A DNA stretch of 64,000 bases from Oscarella lobularis (lineage: Eukaryota > Porifera > Homoscleromorpha > Homosclerophorida > Oscarellidae). The translations under genes and the position numbers were made by a program. Every line of letters starts with the position of its first letter. The first letter of the stretch is position 1. The notes beneath the pieces were generated by a model that searched no databases, had not been told where the DNA came from, and worked only from the letters and a program-made list of their open reading frames with translations. Below, in pieces: positions 23,250-35,716 of the stretch. The stretch is from NCBI RefSeq assembly GCF_947507565.1, contig NC_089190.1:1302001-1366000 (forward strand). Direction: 5' to 3'.

Positions 23250-26200
23250 ATGGCGACTCCTCCTCCTCAGGTCGAAGTGTGGGTTCACAATGTTGACTAC
23301 GATGCAACGGCTAAAGACCTAGCGCTGTATTTTCGTGACGAAAAGGACGTGCCTGTTGTTAGATGCCAAATGAGGCCATACGGTTCTGACGCGCGTCAAA
23401 ATTTAGGCAATGCGATTCTCACGCTGTCCAGCGTGGTGGAGTACGAGAAATTCATTGAAAGAGCAATGACTCAGGGAAAGAGACGAACCAGCGGCAGAAC
23501 TAACGAGTCGTTCACGTTTAGCGGTCGTACGCTGAACATCGAGCCTTCATTCAAGTCGAGCGGCTCTTCTCCTAAAGATTCGAAGAAGGTTTTCTCATTT
23601 GACGCAGAAGTGCGAATTGGAGTTTTCCGCGGTCATGACGAGTTCTTGTTGGCTTGGAACATCAGCGAAAGTTCCTCTTCGCCACCGCGCGTAGTGGTAG
23701 ACTTCCAATCGAAATGCGTCAAGATCTCTTATCACGACAAGCAAACGAAGATGAAGCGTCATATCGAGTACCATGCCCACGACGTCGACGGTATATACAA
23801 CGTCAGTGTCAGCAGTTCGGAATTTTTGCAGCGGCCTGCGTATCTTCTGAGAACGACCATGGCGCCCAAGTTGTTTGAAGAAGACCAGAATTCAAGCTCG
23901 TCAGTCGATCATCAATTTCTCTGGGAACTAGCAGCAACTGATAGGATGAGTGGCAACGCTAGGAGGTCATTAGACTTTTCACCAAATAGAACTCTGAGCG
24001 TTTATCGCGATCTACTACTCTTGCACGATGCTCCCCTCAACGATCCTTTTATTCGTGAATGCACCGAAGCAGGATGGAAGTGTGACGGTGACGGTGAACC
24101 TTGGAGGGTAACGGAAAGTCCTCTTCAACGCTCTCAAGTGTCTTCGGCATCTTTAGGACGCGTTTCATTCAGGATCAAATTTCTATTGGAGACTTTGTTT
24201 TCCGAAAGAATTCTCTACAAAGACTTGCTTCCTGAAGAGTTTTATGATGAACTCGATTCTACCAGAGTTCCGAAATCGGAAGAGGTAGCGTTGGCCGCTC
24301 TGGATGATCTACGGCGATCTGCTCAAGAGTTAGAGAACGGGAACGACTATGTGAATTGCCGTCCTATTAGTGACCCAGTTGCATTTTTAAGAAAAACAAA
24401 AGCCTGCCGGGTAAACGAGGAGTCACATAGCGCTATGAAAGTCTATCATGTGCTGGTAACGCCTCTGACGGTGCAGCCATGGGGTCTCGAACATCACCCT
24501 TCGAATCGTGTTTTACGTGAATATGATTATATTCTGGATCACTTTGTTCGACTCTCTTTTACTGACGAAGACGGAACTGAGCTCTTTCTAAGGGAGGGTA
24601 ACAAAACCGCTATTATTGACCGTTTAAAACAAATTCTCAAGAAGGGCATCGTTATAGCAGATAGATCTTTTGACTTTCTTGGCATGTCGAGCAGCCAAAT
24701 GAGAAAGCACTCCTGCTGGTTTTTTGCCAAGACGAACGATCCAAAAACTGGCACTTTAGTCACCGTAGATTCCATACAAAAATGGATGGGCGACTTCAGC
24801 GCTATTGACGTCGTAGCCAAATACGCCGCTAGAATGGGGCAGTGTTTTACTACTACTGTATCAACCAAGGAATGTCAGGTTAACAAGGAAGAATTTGGAA
24901 TAATTGAAGACACACTACGCACAGTAGAAGAACGAGACGCTTTCTATCTAAAGAAGAAAGAGTACAATTTTGCCGATGGAATAGGAAAAATATCACCTGA
25001 GGTTGGCACCGTGGAAGTTAATGTACGTATTTTCTAACCACTGTTTCTGTAGTTTGCAGAAATCGTGTACAGAAGCACCCAAGGGGGACTGCAAAGCACT
25101 CCATCTGCATTTCAAATTCGCTTTGCTGGATGCAAGGGTGTCGTTGCTGTTGATCCACATCTCTCAGGCGGCAAAAAAAAAATTAAATTGCAGTTACGCA
25201 AGAGTATGCTTAAATTTGAGTCGGATCACAATCAAGTCGAAGTATGCAATCTGAGTTCATTTGATTCTGGGTTTCTTAATCGGCAGATTATTTTGCTTCT
25301 GTCTACTCTCGGCGTAAAGGATCAAAATCTACTAAAGAAACAACGCGAGATGCTACAGACGTTGGACCAGATGTCACAGGATACAAAGGTAACTGTTGCT
25401 TTCTTTCTCAGTGCTTGCCTTCTCAGTCAATTTTAGATTGCTGTAAAGTATTTGAAGCTCACAGCCGCACTTCAGCCTGACGACGCCTTGACTGCTGCCG
25501 TCAAGATGATGGAAGCTGGGTTTCAACCAAATAAGGAACCATTTGTTCATGGTGTACTGCAATCCTATCAGGCTGTTCAGCTTGACAATTTGCGCCAAAA
25601 AGCTCGAATTTTTGTCGAGTCCGCTGCACTTCTGATGGGAGTTATCGACGAAACGAATTCATTGGAGTACGGTCAAATATTTGTCCGAATAGACCGTCAA
25701 AAGGCGGGAATAGAGCCTTTTGTGGTCTCCGGTCACGTTGCAGTTACAAAAAATCCTTGTTTTCACCCGGGCGATATTCGAGTCCTCGAAGCAGTTAAAG
25801 TTGACAAGCTTTCTCATCTCGTAAACGTGGTAGTATTTCCTGCTAAAGGCTGTCGTCCGCACACCGACGAGATATCTGGATCTGACCTGGATGGTGACAA
25901 GTACTTTGTTACCTGGGATCCCGATCTACTACCGCCAGAGGCAGAAAGACATTTCAAACCGATGGACTACGAACCGTCAGCCCCCCAAAAAAAGTCTCCT
26001 ATCACGCTAGACGATGTCAAGAACTTTTTCATTGATGTTATTATTAGAAGTGACCAGCTGGGTCGAATTGATCATGCTCATCTTGCGCACGCGGACTCGC
26101 GCTTGTCAAGAGCAAAAGATCCAGATTGCATAAGGCTAGCTGAAATGCACTCAGAAGCCGTTGATTTTCCCAAAACGGGTGTTTTGTCAGAGCTGCCAGA

Positions 26201-26744
26201 TGAATTGCGTCCAAAGGCCTATCCTGATTTTATGCAAAAAACAGATAAAATTTCGTACCTTTCTCGGGGAATTTTAAACAAGCTCTTTTGCCAAGTACTA
26301 GAAGCCTCTCAGCAAACCAAGACAAGCCCACCACTTTCCAAAGACAGCCGTCTTGACTCTAAAGGATACGAAGGCTACCTGAAAGAAGCAAGAGCACTGC
26401 TGAAAGACTACAACAGTGCTTTACTTGACATTATGCGTAAGTATGGCGTTCAAGACGAATGGACAATGATTACAGGAAACGTTAGAAAGTTAGGAAGATT
26501 TGTGCGACGCAAGGAGGTGTCCGCTGTGCGCATTGAAATACGAGAAAAAATGCAAGGCGTTTTTAGAGCGTATCGCCAAAAATTTTATAATGGGATAACG
26601 CCCTTTTCTGCTGAGGCCTCTGCTAAAGCTTCAGCTCTTTACCACGCCACATACGCTGAAGATCAAAGGCTACTTAGCTGTCCCTGGATTGTGGTTGAAG
26701 AATTGACTAGAATTAAGGAATCAGACGAAGGCAGCAAACGCTGA
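23250..26744 (+). CDS. Cellular RNA-dependent RNA polymerase (RDR family)
   Basis: Eukaryotic two-barrel RdRP that copies RNA into dsRNA for small-RNA silencing. Three exons join in phase (23250-25022, 25053-25388, 25437-26744), about 1138 residues. The N terminus (VEVWVHNVDYDATAKDLALY) looks like an RNA-recognition fold. The catalytic half begins near FADGIGKISP (24970) and includes QIRFAGCKGVVAVD. The active-site loop SGSDLDGDKYFVTWD has DLDGD at 25884-25898, with all three metal-binding Asp residues present. The family motifs HPGDIRVLEAV and LVNVVVFPAKGCRPHTDE precede it. Start chosen at the ATG in CCATGG context. The introns are tiny (30 and 48 bp). Animal RdRPs are patchy, so this is notable. 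It is convergent with the CARD gene. Confidence 0.93.
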
Positions 26745-26929
26745 TCACAGTAACAGTCTACACATGTAGTTGCAAATTTTCGGTGCCGAACTTCTGCTGG
26801 CCCAGGCTGAATATTTTACTTATTATAATCGACTTTTGTAGTTTATTATAGCACAGTCTTGACAAAGTTGCACTCAGGCGATTGAATATTTTTTCGGAAA
26901 TAATTTTGTACACCATCTACGGGAGTTCC

Positions 26930-27480
26930 AAATCACATGACGAAAGTAGCCTAAGCGAAAAAAGCTGTCCCAGCGGTTGGGACTGCGGCCAACGACGTCT
27001 GCGAATGGCTCCAACTGGAACGTGGCAATGCAGAAAATGCATGACGACCAGTTCCGTGCCTGATTGCGCGATATGCCTGCAAAACGCTTCGGACGTGGAT
27101 TGAGAGGAATCGAGGCACGAAGCCACTCGAAAAGCTTTGTGCCGCGCTCTGTTCGAAGCGGAACTAGTATCGTGCTCGAAAGAGCGTGGGGATTCAGGAA
27201 GAGTGAACGATGCATGCTCGAAAACGGCTACGATTGCGAACGCTCTCCTTTCGCCGCCAGAGACCGTGCCCAATCGAAAAATTCACTAAATGGATATCGA
27301 AACCGTTCCGAGGCAAGCAAAGACTCCCAGAAAGCGAAATCTCCCCCAAACGAGCAAACAAGCGAAGGGAGGAAAGCCGTGTCCAATTTGCACCGATGAC
27401 GCGGAGAGAGTTCATGAAGGACCCCAGCCTGCATACAGATCGCGCTGGTCACATGCACAATTCACCGTTTCATTGAGTTC
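26930..27480 (+). pseudogene. Degenerate copy of the calpain-15 5' end
   Basis: Similar to about 31300-31720, the promoter-proximal part and zinc-finger exon of calpain-15. It keeps AACTGGAACGTGGCAATGCA and long matches around AAACGGCTACGATTGCGAACG and TGGATATCGAAACCGTTCC. Frame-breaking indels and stops occur throughout, and a stretch of about 100 bp within it is unmatched. No catalytic part follows. It cannot make a calpain. Confidence 0.85.
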
Positions 27481-27722
27481 TGTGTTTCAGAACTTGCAGC
27501 AGGGGTGTATAGCCAGGCCATGCAGTTCGATCGTCAGGCTCGATCGGGCACAGTAGCCGGCGCGACTAACTTCGTCCGGCTTTTCACTTAGTCACGCTTC
27601 ACCCTGTTGTGCCACACCGATTGGTGCGCCCCTGATGTGCAGTACGTAAAGTAAATGAACGTGATTCTAACCATGCACATCGTTAAAGTATAAAAAAGAT
27701 TAGAAAGTCAAAGTCACTAAAG

Positions 27723-30700
27723 TCACAGTGCATCGAGCATTTCAAATATTCGACGAACAAAGGGCAGGCACCCTTCTATGTCACTAACAATTTCAGTAGG
27801 ATTCCACTCACCACGAAGTTTCTTGTCAATTGTTTTGCTTTTGACATGAACATCAATCTGAAAACAAAAGAGCTTTACTAATTACAACTAAACATTTCTA
27901 GAGGACTCTGATACTTTTCTAACGACTTCGTCGGTCGTTGATGGTGACCTAACATCGCTTTCTTCTTCGTAACTTAAGCATATTTCGTAGTTTTCCAATT
28001 CGTACATACTTCTCTTGCACTTTCGTTTGTATTCAATGTCGAAGTTCCCAGGAAGACGGCCGTTAATGGGTAAGACGAGGTTTTCGTCGTCGAAAGAAAC
28101 GGCGGCGCAAAAGTTCTTGATCAATAAATCGTCTTCGACTTTTTCTTCATCAGATCGATCAAAATGTGCTAAGAAAAATACGTGAGACAGCCAAGCAACT
28201 CAAACTATTGAGAGAACCTGTTCTGATAAGAAGCCTGCAGTCAAATTTAAGATCGGGAAACAAAATGTCAACGCGACTGTTATTGTGAGGTTTCAAGCAA
28301 AAATTCCATGGCCCAGCTTTAGCAATAAAGTCAAATGAGGGTGGTAACGACACTACTTCATAGAGCTCAGGTCTCGCCTGTGATTTTTCAAGAACAGCAA
28401 GAAATCGCCGAGGATTGCATGAAGGAGTAAGTACTGTCAGATCGTGACGAACAGAGGAATAACAGTGACGTGCTGATAGGCTTTCCAGGTAGGACTCGAG
28501 CTCACGAACTTTCATTTCAAGTCCCACACGGCTACTGTCAAACTGAAGTCCTGACTTAAAGTCAGTTCGAGCCCTTTTCAATGTTGACAGAGCATTGCGG
28601 TAGAACAATGTTGAACCTGTTCGAATTGTCTCTAAAATTACAATTGGCGTTACTCTAGGCTACTAATTTTCATAATGCACCAACCTTTTTGTGGAACGAG
28701 ACATCGACCTAGATGAAACCAAGAATCAAACTTTACTCTGTAAGGCCTCCCGCGTTTCACGGCAGCTAACACGTCGGTTAGTATAGGGCTAATTTTTCTG
28801 AAGCCTCCAACACCGACTGTAGATGTCGTCTCATTCTACACAAAGATCAAGGTGTATCTACGTGCCAGACTACCAGCAGATAGCCCATGCAACCTGTTCA
28901 ACTGTTAGGCGATCGTATCGGCGGTAGTGGGCATCTTGCCGCCAAGTGAACTGAAGCTTCTCGTTAGCCAGAATGACTATTAGAGGTCTCACTGAAGAAT
29001 GATATCCTTTCCGAGAGTGTTTCTCCCACTTCTGTATTCACAAAATTAGCATAATACCAACAAAATTGAGACTTACGATTTCCATTCTAATTGTGTTCAC
29101 AGCAGTGAAGACGTTTTGTGGTTGCCCAACAATTTCGAATCCCACACTAGGTATTTGTTGAACAATGACACCATGACACTTGGATTGAATCTTTTTAGTC
29201 ATTCGGGTTGCGAAAACAAAATCGAGGAATTCTTTTGGTATTTCAAGTACTCTACTTAGCTTTCCTTGATATCTTGCGTGATAAGCTTGCAATAACTTGT
29301 ATGTCCGTCTCCTGGCCTCCTTTAGCTCGCCGATTTTTTCCAGACGTAAATGGTCTGATACAACGTAATTGTTTAGCCAAAAGTTGACGTATCTTGTCTT
29401 CTTGTTGATGTCTTCTGTAGTTTCCTAAAAGCAGCCAATAAGTATACCGTCTATATTTAGTCATCATCATCACACCTGACATAAGAGCACAGCAGAATTT
29501 AGTTCTTGAAATCCGTCATCTAGATTATCAAGTATGACTTGCAAGGATTCTGTTTGCCTGCGGTCTATTTTTCTAAATGTCTTCAAATTTAGATTACCGC
29601 GGACGTTCTCGTTGTTTTGTTTCACTGACGAGTTTGATGTTTCTTCCCTCTCGATCTCACTGGTGTTAATTTTAGGCAGTCCAATGTTTAGTGCAGGAAA
29701 AGACCCAAAAAAGAAAGTTGGTTTTGACGCATTTGGAATGCTAGCCCTCAGCATTTGGGCGAACTGCATCTGCTTTAAAGGTTTTGAAAACGCCAATATA
29801 ATAGATAGAGCAATTTTGCCAGGAATTCGTAATAACAACTTCATCTTTCTGTTGCAGCTCCAATCGCAATCCAAACAGATGCTGTCAAGCAAGTTTTCTT
29901 CCAAACGACATGCCTTCAAAAGTCCCTTTCTGAATAGGTTAAAATCAAGTTGACGAGGATGTTCGACGTCAAGCAATATTTCAATAAGAGTTGTTTCGAG
30001 AATAACTAGTTGATGCTTGCACGGTCTTTTGATCCAGTCAAGTTCTCGCATGCAAATAGTTCCTTTAGCATCAGTGAACCCCCATAACCGTTTTAGAGAG
30101 AGAAGGACACTTTGATAAATTTTATCTGAAGGTTTGATCAAAGAGTAGAAAAAAAATAGTTGCTCTTCGCTAGAAAAGACATCATCACGGTTATGTCCGT
30201 GTTTTATAATCAGCATGGCTTCATCCTGCTTTGCTTTGAGAGCTGCTAGTAAGTGTTTTTGACGATGATGTGGATGAGAAGAAACAACGACGTCATATTG
30301 TTTAGAAGTTATTAGGCCGTGGTAATAAAGAAAATCAAGAGCCGACTGATCAACGTTTCTGAGCAACTGTTGCAGACCTTCTGTCCTATGTGAAAGATAT
30401 TTTCCGGACAAAGCTTGCATTGGAGGTGGGTACAAAGGCAGCGTTCCAATTTGAACATGACATGGCCCGGTCAAAATAGATATAGTATTCACAGGCTCCA
30501 AATTTGCAAGTAGCCAAATAGCAGACATTCCTGGGATTTCAAAACTCAATTGTAGGCTGCCTTCTTCTGCTTTGGTCAACACGATTTGCTTCATTTTACA
30601 GTTCAACAAACCAGACAATGCTTGAGATAATTCTTTCTTGCGCTCTTCGTACTCCTCACAACTGCTCAAGGGAAATACCATTTTAACAACCGTTCTGTCT

Positions 30701-31248
30701 TTTAATGAGACGCTCAGTTGGTGGTGCGAGTCTTCGACAGCTTCCACAAATTCTTCAAAATAGTTTATGTTTTCTTTGTTTGTTTGAAGTATTCGCGCAA
30801 TGGCAGCTCTAATGGGGTGAATTGAAACTTTGTAGGCGTGTTTAAGGGTTTCATCGATAAAGATCCAGACAGTGCAAGGTAGAGTTGTTCTAAGTAAGTC
30901 ACGTGAGCTTGTGGAAGGCGGAGCAGTAGAAACTGTTTTTGATTCGGACTCTGAGCGACAAAGTCTGTCGGCAATGAACTCTTTTTTATTGCTGCGCAGA
31001 ACTTTGCAAAATTTGGCAAAGGAGCCAGGTCCTTTTTTCCTCAAGATATCGAACAACAGCCATTCAACTTGTTTTGAAGAAGACTCAATAGAATCACATT
31101 CCTTTTTCTCATCGATTGTCAAAAGAGTTTCCTCCATCAGACCATACAGCAGGGTACAATCAATTTTTAGATTTTGAGAGAGGTAAAGGATGTTTTGCTC
31201 AACTGGTTTCCATTCCTCAGCCGGATTCGGATCTGAGAAACTGCTCAT
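27723..31248 (-). CDS. Large CARD-containing protein with KH-like segment
   Basis: Exon 1 is very long (31248 to about 29475). The remaining exons lie near 29425-29080, 29030-28900, 28855-28690, 28630-28230, 28170-27900 and 27860-27723, all with good GT-AG sites and open frames. Residues about 15-95 resemble a CARD (TLLTIDEKKECDSIES, then LLFDILRKKGPGSFAKFCK). A second helical segment (LLRNVDQSALDFLYYHGLI, followed by KHLLAALKAKQDEA) also looks like a CARD. Exon 2 contains a KH-like stretch ending VGFEIVGQPQNVFTAVNTI. The C-terminal third is unfamiliar (RVKFDSWFHLGRCLVPQK, ELYEVVSLPPSFDFIAK). About 1,150 residues. CARDs are adaptor domains in innate immunity and apoptosis. An RNA-sensing or adaptor role is inference. 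The whole architecture is unknown to me. Confidence 0.7.
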
Positions 31249-31347
31249 AACTTCAGCTTTCAATAGCGCGAGGCCGGGGAAACTGTGAAGTCTAACGCAC
31301 TCAGAAGATCTAATCACATGACACCCAGAAAAGCTCTTGAGAGACGA
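31249..31347. promoter_or_regulatory. Divergent promoter of CARD gene and calpain-15
   Basis: Only 99 bp separate the two start codons. Part of this stretch (the AATCACATGAC box and onwards) is also found in the degenerate calpain fragment at 26930. That shows the promoter was copied with it. Confidence 0.5.
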
Positions 31348-34300
31348 ATGGCTGAAACGGGAACGTGGCAATGCAGCGAATGCACGACAACCAATTCCGT
31401 GCTGATGGCGCGATGTCACGCCTGCAAAACGCCTCGAAAGGGCTCGTGGAAGTGTGGACGATGCACGCTCGAAAACGGCTACGATTGCGAACGCTGTTCG
31501 GCGTGCCAAGTCAAGCGAACTCTCTCCTTCCGCTCCCAGAGCCCGTCGCCAATCGAAAAATTCACCCAATGGATATCGAAACCGTTCCGCGGCAAGCAAA
31601 GACTCCCAGAAAGCGAAATCGCACCGAAACGAGCAAACAAGCGAAGGGAGGAAAGCCACGGGTGGTCTTGTCCAATATGCACATTCTCCAACGACGACGC
31701 GGAGAATTTCGTCTGCAAAATGTGCGGCGAATCAAACCCGTGGAAAATAGGATCAGTCGATTTGGTGCCTAGCAACGAGTCAAAGTCGTGGTCGTGCCCA
31801 AAGTGCACGATGAAAAATCCACCTAGTCGAGATCGATGTGAAGTTTGCGGCTGCGAGGCGAAAGGAGGAGCAATCGAAGTCGATTCACGTTGGTCGTGTC
31901 AAGCGTGCACTTTCCTCAATTCAGTCGAAGCCAAGCAATGTCGCGTTTGCAGAGCGAATAGAGATCAGGTAGAAATCGAAAGCAGGCATCGATTCACCTT
32001 GGGTCGACAGGAGAGCACGTGCGTCGACGTGCGACGGCAGCGCGACGAGGAGAACGCGCTGCGACTGTGGAACGATATAGTGGCATTTTGCAAATCGGTG
32101 AGCACGGAGGTATCTCTGATTAGAATAAGGTGACAATGTTTTGTGTTCGTATAGAACCGACTTCCTTTTGTGGATCCAATGTTTCCGCCCTGTCCCAAGT
32201 CGCTTTACCTCGAGCCGCGTCACTCGGACAATCCGCGCGTGGCTTGCTGGTTGCGACCACAGCACATTCGGCAGAAGGAACTGATTCGTTCGTCTTGGGT
32301 CGTCTTTAGCACGCCCAAACCGAGCGATATAATTCAAGGCATTGTAGGAAACTGCTGGTTAGAAAATTAGAAATAACGTTTATTATTATTATAAAACAAT
32401 ATTTAGGTTTCTAAGTGCTTTGGCTGTACTCGCTGAAAAACCCAAACTTCTTCAGAATATCATTATCACGAAGAATGTTAGCAAATTAGGTGTGACAGTC
32501 ATTTCAATGATCCTTAGTTATTCTCATAGATATGCCAGGAGGGAGCCTACCAAGTTCGTCTTTGCAGAAACGGTATATGGGAGGTCGTTCTCATTGACGA
32601 CGTTCTTCCTTGCAACAACTACGGAATGCTGGTCTATTCACAGGCAAAGTCGTATACAGAATGTACTAGTTCTGTTGGAAAGTTTTCGGCATCTGTGCGC
32701 GTACACTGTAGCCTATCGGCTTTGGGGGGGGGGGGGGGGCCCTTTCCTTTGCGGCCATAATGTCGTTCGTTTTCGTAGAGTTCGAGCGATATTTGCGCGT
32801 CCTTGCTTCAATATCGGTTTGCGAATGCGTAGTGGTCTCGAAATCGAGCCAGCGCTTCGCGAAAGTTAGAGAAAACGCGACAGAAAGTGTCCGCCGACCT
32901 TCCGGGTCCCCCGATGCGACAATCGCTAGGCTCTCGCGTCGTACGTCAAATAGTCGAATCGCAAAGCTACCGCTTTTGTCTAATTCTCGATCGAACGTTC
33001 GATTACCGCAGTAGATATATTTAGAACAGCGTGGACAACACGTGCAACTTGTTCGTTCGCTTTTTGCGTCCGAAGAGCGAGCGAACGTCTCTCATTGGCA
33101 CGGATTTACTGTATTTTATGATCTACTCTTCATTCACGTTTCTTCTACGACGCGTTCGGTCGTTCGTAGCAATTGCGTCATACGCGTTGCAGCATACAAT
33201 GATGTCATACGATTATGTCATACTACGTTGGCCCCTCCTCCGTTCACCGTTTTCTCGCATATAGACAGCGAATCGCGGCGAAATTTTGCTCGAAACGATC
33301 GAAGAATTGTATTCGCGACCGATTGGCATCGGTTTCCGAGTCGAAACGACGAGCGTTTTCGTGCTGTAAAGTTGCGGTACAAACGAGGCTCCGCCCTCTC
33401 GAGTATAAATAGCCAGCTCGTACATCAACTATCAGAGTTCTCAGAGCTAGGATAGAAGGGAGCAGGTAACTCTCCCCAAGGTGTGACCATTAATAGCCCG
33501 GTGGCTGGTCAATTTCCTCACTTGACAAGGGCATGGATTGCCTTCCTAGCAATGACGAGAGCAAGGCATTCTGATATCGGATAAACCTCCATAGCACCGT
33601 CTTCTGTGTGGTTTGATATCGGGTGTCGAGTTTTTTATTTTTTTAAAAAGGTCTCCAAATCGAAGGAACGCGTTTTTTGACCTTCTAGCGGTCAAACGAC
33701 GCGTTTTGAACGTTTTGCGACCGATTTATAGCTTAGGGGGCCTCAGTTGCAAACTTTGCGTCAGTAAATGAAGACAACGTCTCAGAGCATCCCTACCAAA
33801 CCATTACCGTTTTTACGATTACCGTTGAGGCGGTCATTTGACAGCCGAAGTTTAGTCAAGAGGGGCCCCCCTCTTCATTCCAGAATTAAGACTACACTGT
33901 ACTACTACACTGTACTGCACACCTCATGGGTGCCTAAAGCTTTTGAACGGTGCTGTAACACGAGATCATTTCAATTCCGCTGCTGTATAGGCTAGCCGAG
34001 GTCAGCTGTGGGTTCCGCTCATAGAGAAGGCGCTCGCCAAGCAGCTAGGCTGCTACGAGGCAATGAAAGGGGGCGCCTGCATCGAAGGTCTATCTCTTCT
34101 CACCGGAGCACCATGCGAGAAAATTCGCCTTCAAAGTAAAAACTATGGATATTACCATTTTCCATACATACACATACACACACACACATACATAGCAAAT
34201 CCTAATCGTCCGGACGACGCTTTGGACTCTGATCTCATCTGGGCGAGACTTCTCAGTGTAAAAGACGCAGGGTAAGAGATTTGACGACCTCGGTCTTCTA

Positions 34301-35716
34301 ATACACACGGACTCGAATGCAGTTTTCTAATGGGCGCCTCATGTGGATCGTCGAACAATTCAATCAGCGAAGAAGAGTTTCGACACGTCGGTCTCGTATC
34401 GCAGCACGCGTACTCCGTTCTCGACGTGCAGCAGGTTCCCCAGGGCAGGTAGGGCGGAGACGTTTTAGGTAGAGCTACGTGTAATCTAGCCTTCCTCATT
34501 CAGGCTAATTCAACTTCGCAATCCGTGGGGATCGCACTCGTGGCGCGGCGACTGGGGAGACGCGTCTCCGCTGTGGACAGCCGAGCTCCGAAAGAAATTG
34601 CACGCTCGCAAGACGGCTAAGGAGGGAGTCTTCTGGATAGCACTAAAGGATTTGATGAAGTCAGTAGTACAAATCATTCCCTAGTGTGTCGGCAACGGCT
34701 TTTCTCTCCTCCTCAGATATTTCGATCGCGTCGACGTGTGCAAAGTGCGTCCTGATTGGTGCGAGACTCGAATCGATACGAGTTTGCAATCGGATGGCCG
34801 GGGACCGACGCGCGTGGCGAGAATCAGAGTACTTGCCGACACCGAAATAGACGCCTGTCTTTATCAGCCACACAACCGGTATTCTAAAATCCTTCCGTGC
34901 ATTGTCTATGTACGAGTCTTCTTCCCCCTAAGGCACTTTGATGCGGCCGACTCGTCAATTGATTTATGCGTTGCAATTTTGGCCGTGCCTCCAGTAGGTC
35001 AGGTTCCCACGTCAGCTGTTTCCCACAGCCAACGTGCCGTCAAGGCTTGCGTGACGTGCTCGGCGTTTCTACGAGAGGGCGATTACCTAGTTGTTCCCAT
35101 GGCCTTCAATCACTTCAACTCGACGGTGGAACAGAAGCCGTGTCTTCTTGCTATACACACTGCTCGTCCAATCGAAGTCGATTCATTTGTTCCGCAATCG
35201 ACTCTGCTTAGCAGTTCCGTCTACTTGATGCTGACCAAGTCTGGGAAGAGAAGCGAGGTAAAATTTATATATACCTGGTATGTATGTATCTCTACTGAAG
35301 AAATTCGCAATACACCTCTTTAGTTGTTCACCGGCGTGACAATGTATTCGCTAATGACTGCTGGCCTGATTGTGGCTATTGAGAACCGAAATCCGAGTTA
35401 CGCTCTCAAATTTGAAGCGGATTGCACAAACAGCATGAATATGGTGAGTAGCAGAAACGCCATGAAGACAACGGATTACATTAGGCCTCTTTCATGGTAC
35501 ATAACTAAGCGCGCCCCAAGGCCTGGCGTCGATTCTCTTTTTTAGGCAAGTCATACTGATATTGACTCAGCTGGAAAGAACGAATAGCTACAGCATAAGC
35601 TTCTCACGAAAGGCATCGATGTCTCAACGTCGTATTGTCGACTCAGCTCTTCACGAGCCTCAGCTGACCGAAGGTAACTGCTTGCTGCATCAGCCCTATC
35701 CTCTCTAGAAAGTTGA
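31348..35716 (+). CDS. CAPN15: Calpain-15 / small optic lobes-type calpain
   Basis: Cytosolic cysteine protease of the SOL family. Exon 1 (31348-32097) encodes five RanBP2-type zinc fingers, for example WQCSECTTTNSVLMARCHAC, WKCGRCTLENGYDCERCSAC and WSCQACTFLN. The catalytic domain follows in exons 32155-32357, 32407 onwards, about 32531-32662, 34001 onwards and beyond. The catalytic Cys is in QGIVGNCWFLSA, His in VSQHAYSVLDV near 34405 and Asn in LRNPWGSHSW near 34520, so all three are present. The family-specific C-terminal domain follows (FTGVTMYSLMTAGLIVAIEN, then DYIRPL and VILILTQLE), ending at a TGA at 35714-35716. One intron, 32663-34000, is about 1.34 kb, far larger than the rest. 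The last exons are duplicated at 38080. Confidence 0.92.
32663..34000 (+). other. Oversized intron of calpain-15
   Basis: The flanking exons join in phase across 1,338 bp (SYTEC then QLWVPLIEKAL). The intron holds a G16 run at 32724-32739 and CG-rich repetitive-looking stretches near 32780-33020 and 33230-33420. It has no supported ORF. It probably carries inserted repeat DNA, but no element ends were defined. Confidence 0.5.

Noticed and set aside
32724-32739. G16 run in the calpain-15 intron as a functional element
   Set aside because: A single homopolymer in a repeat-like intron, not at a splice site.
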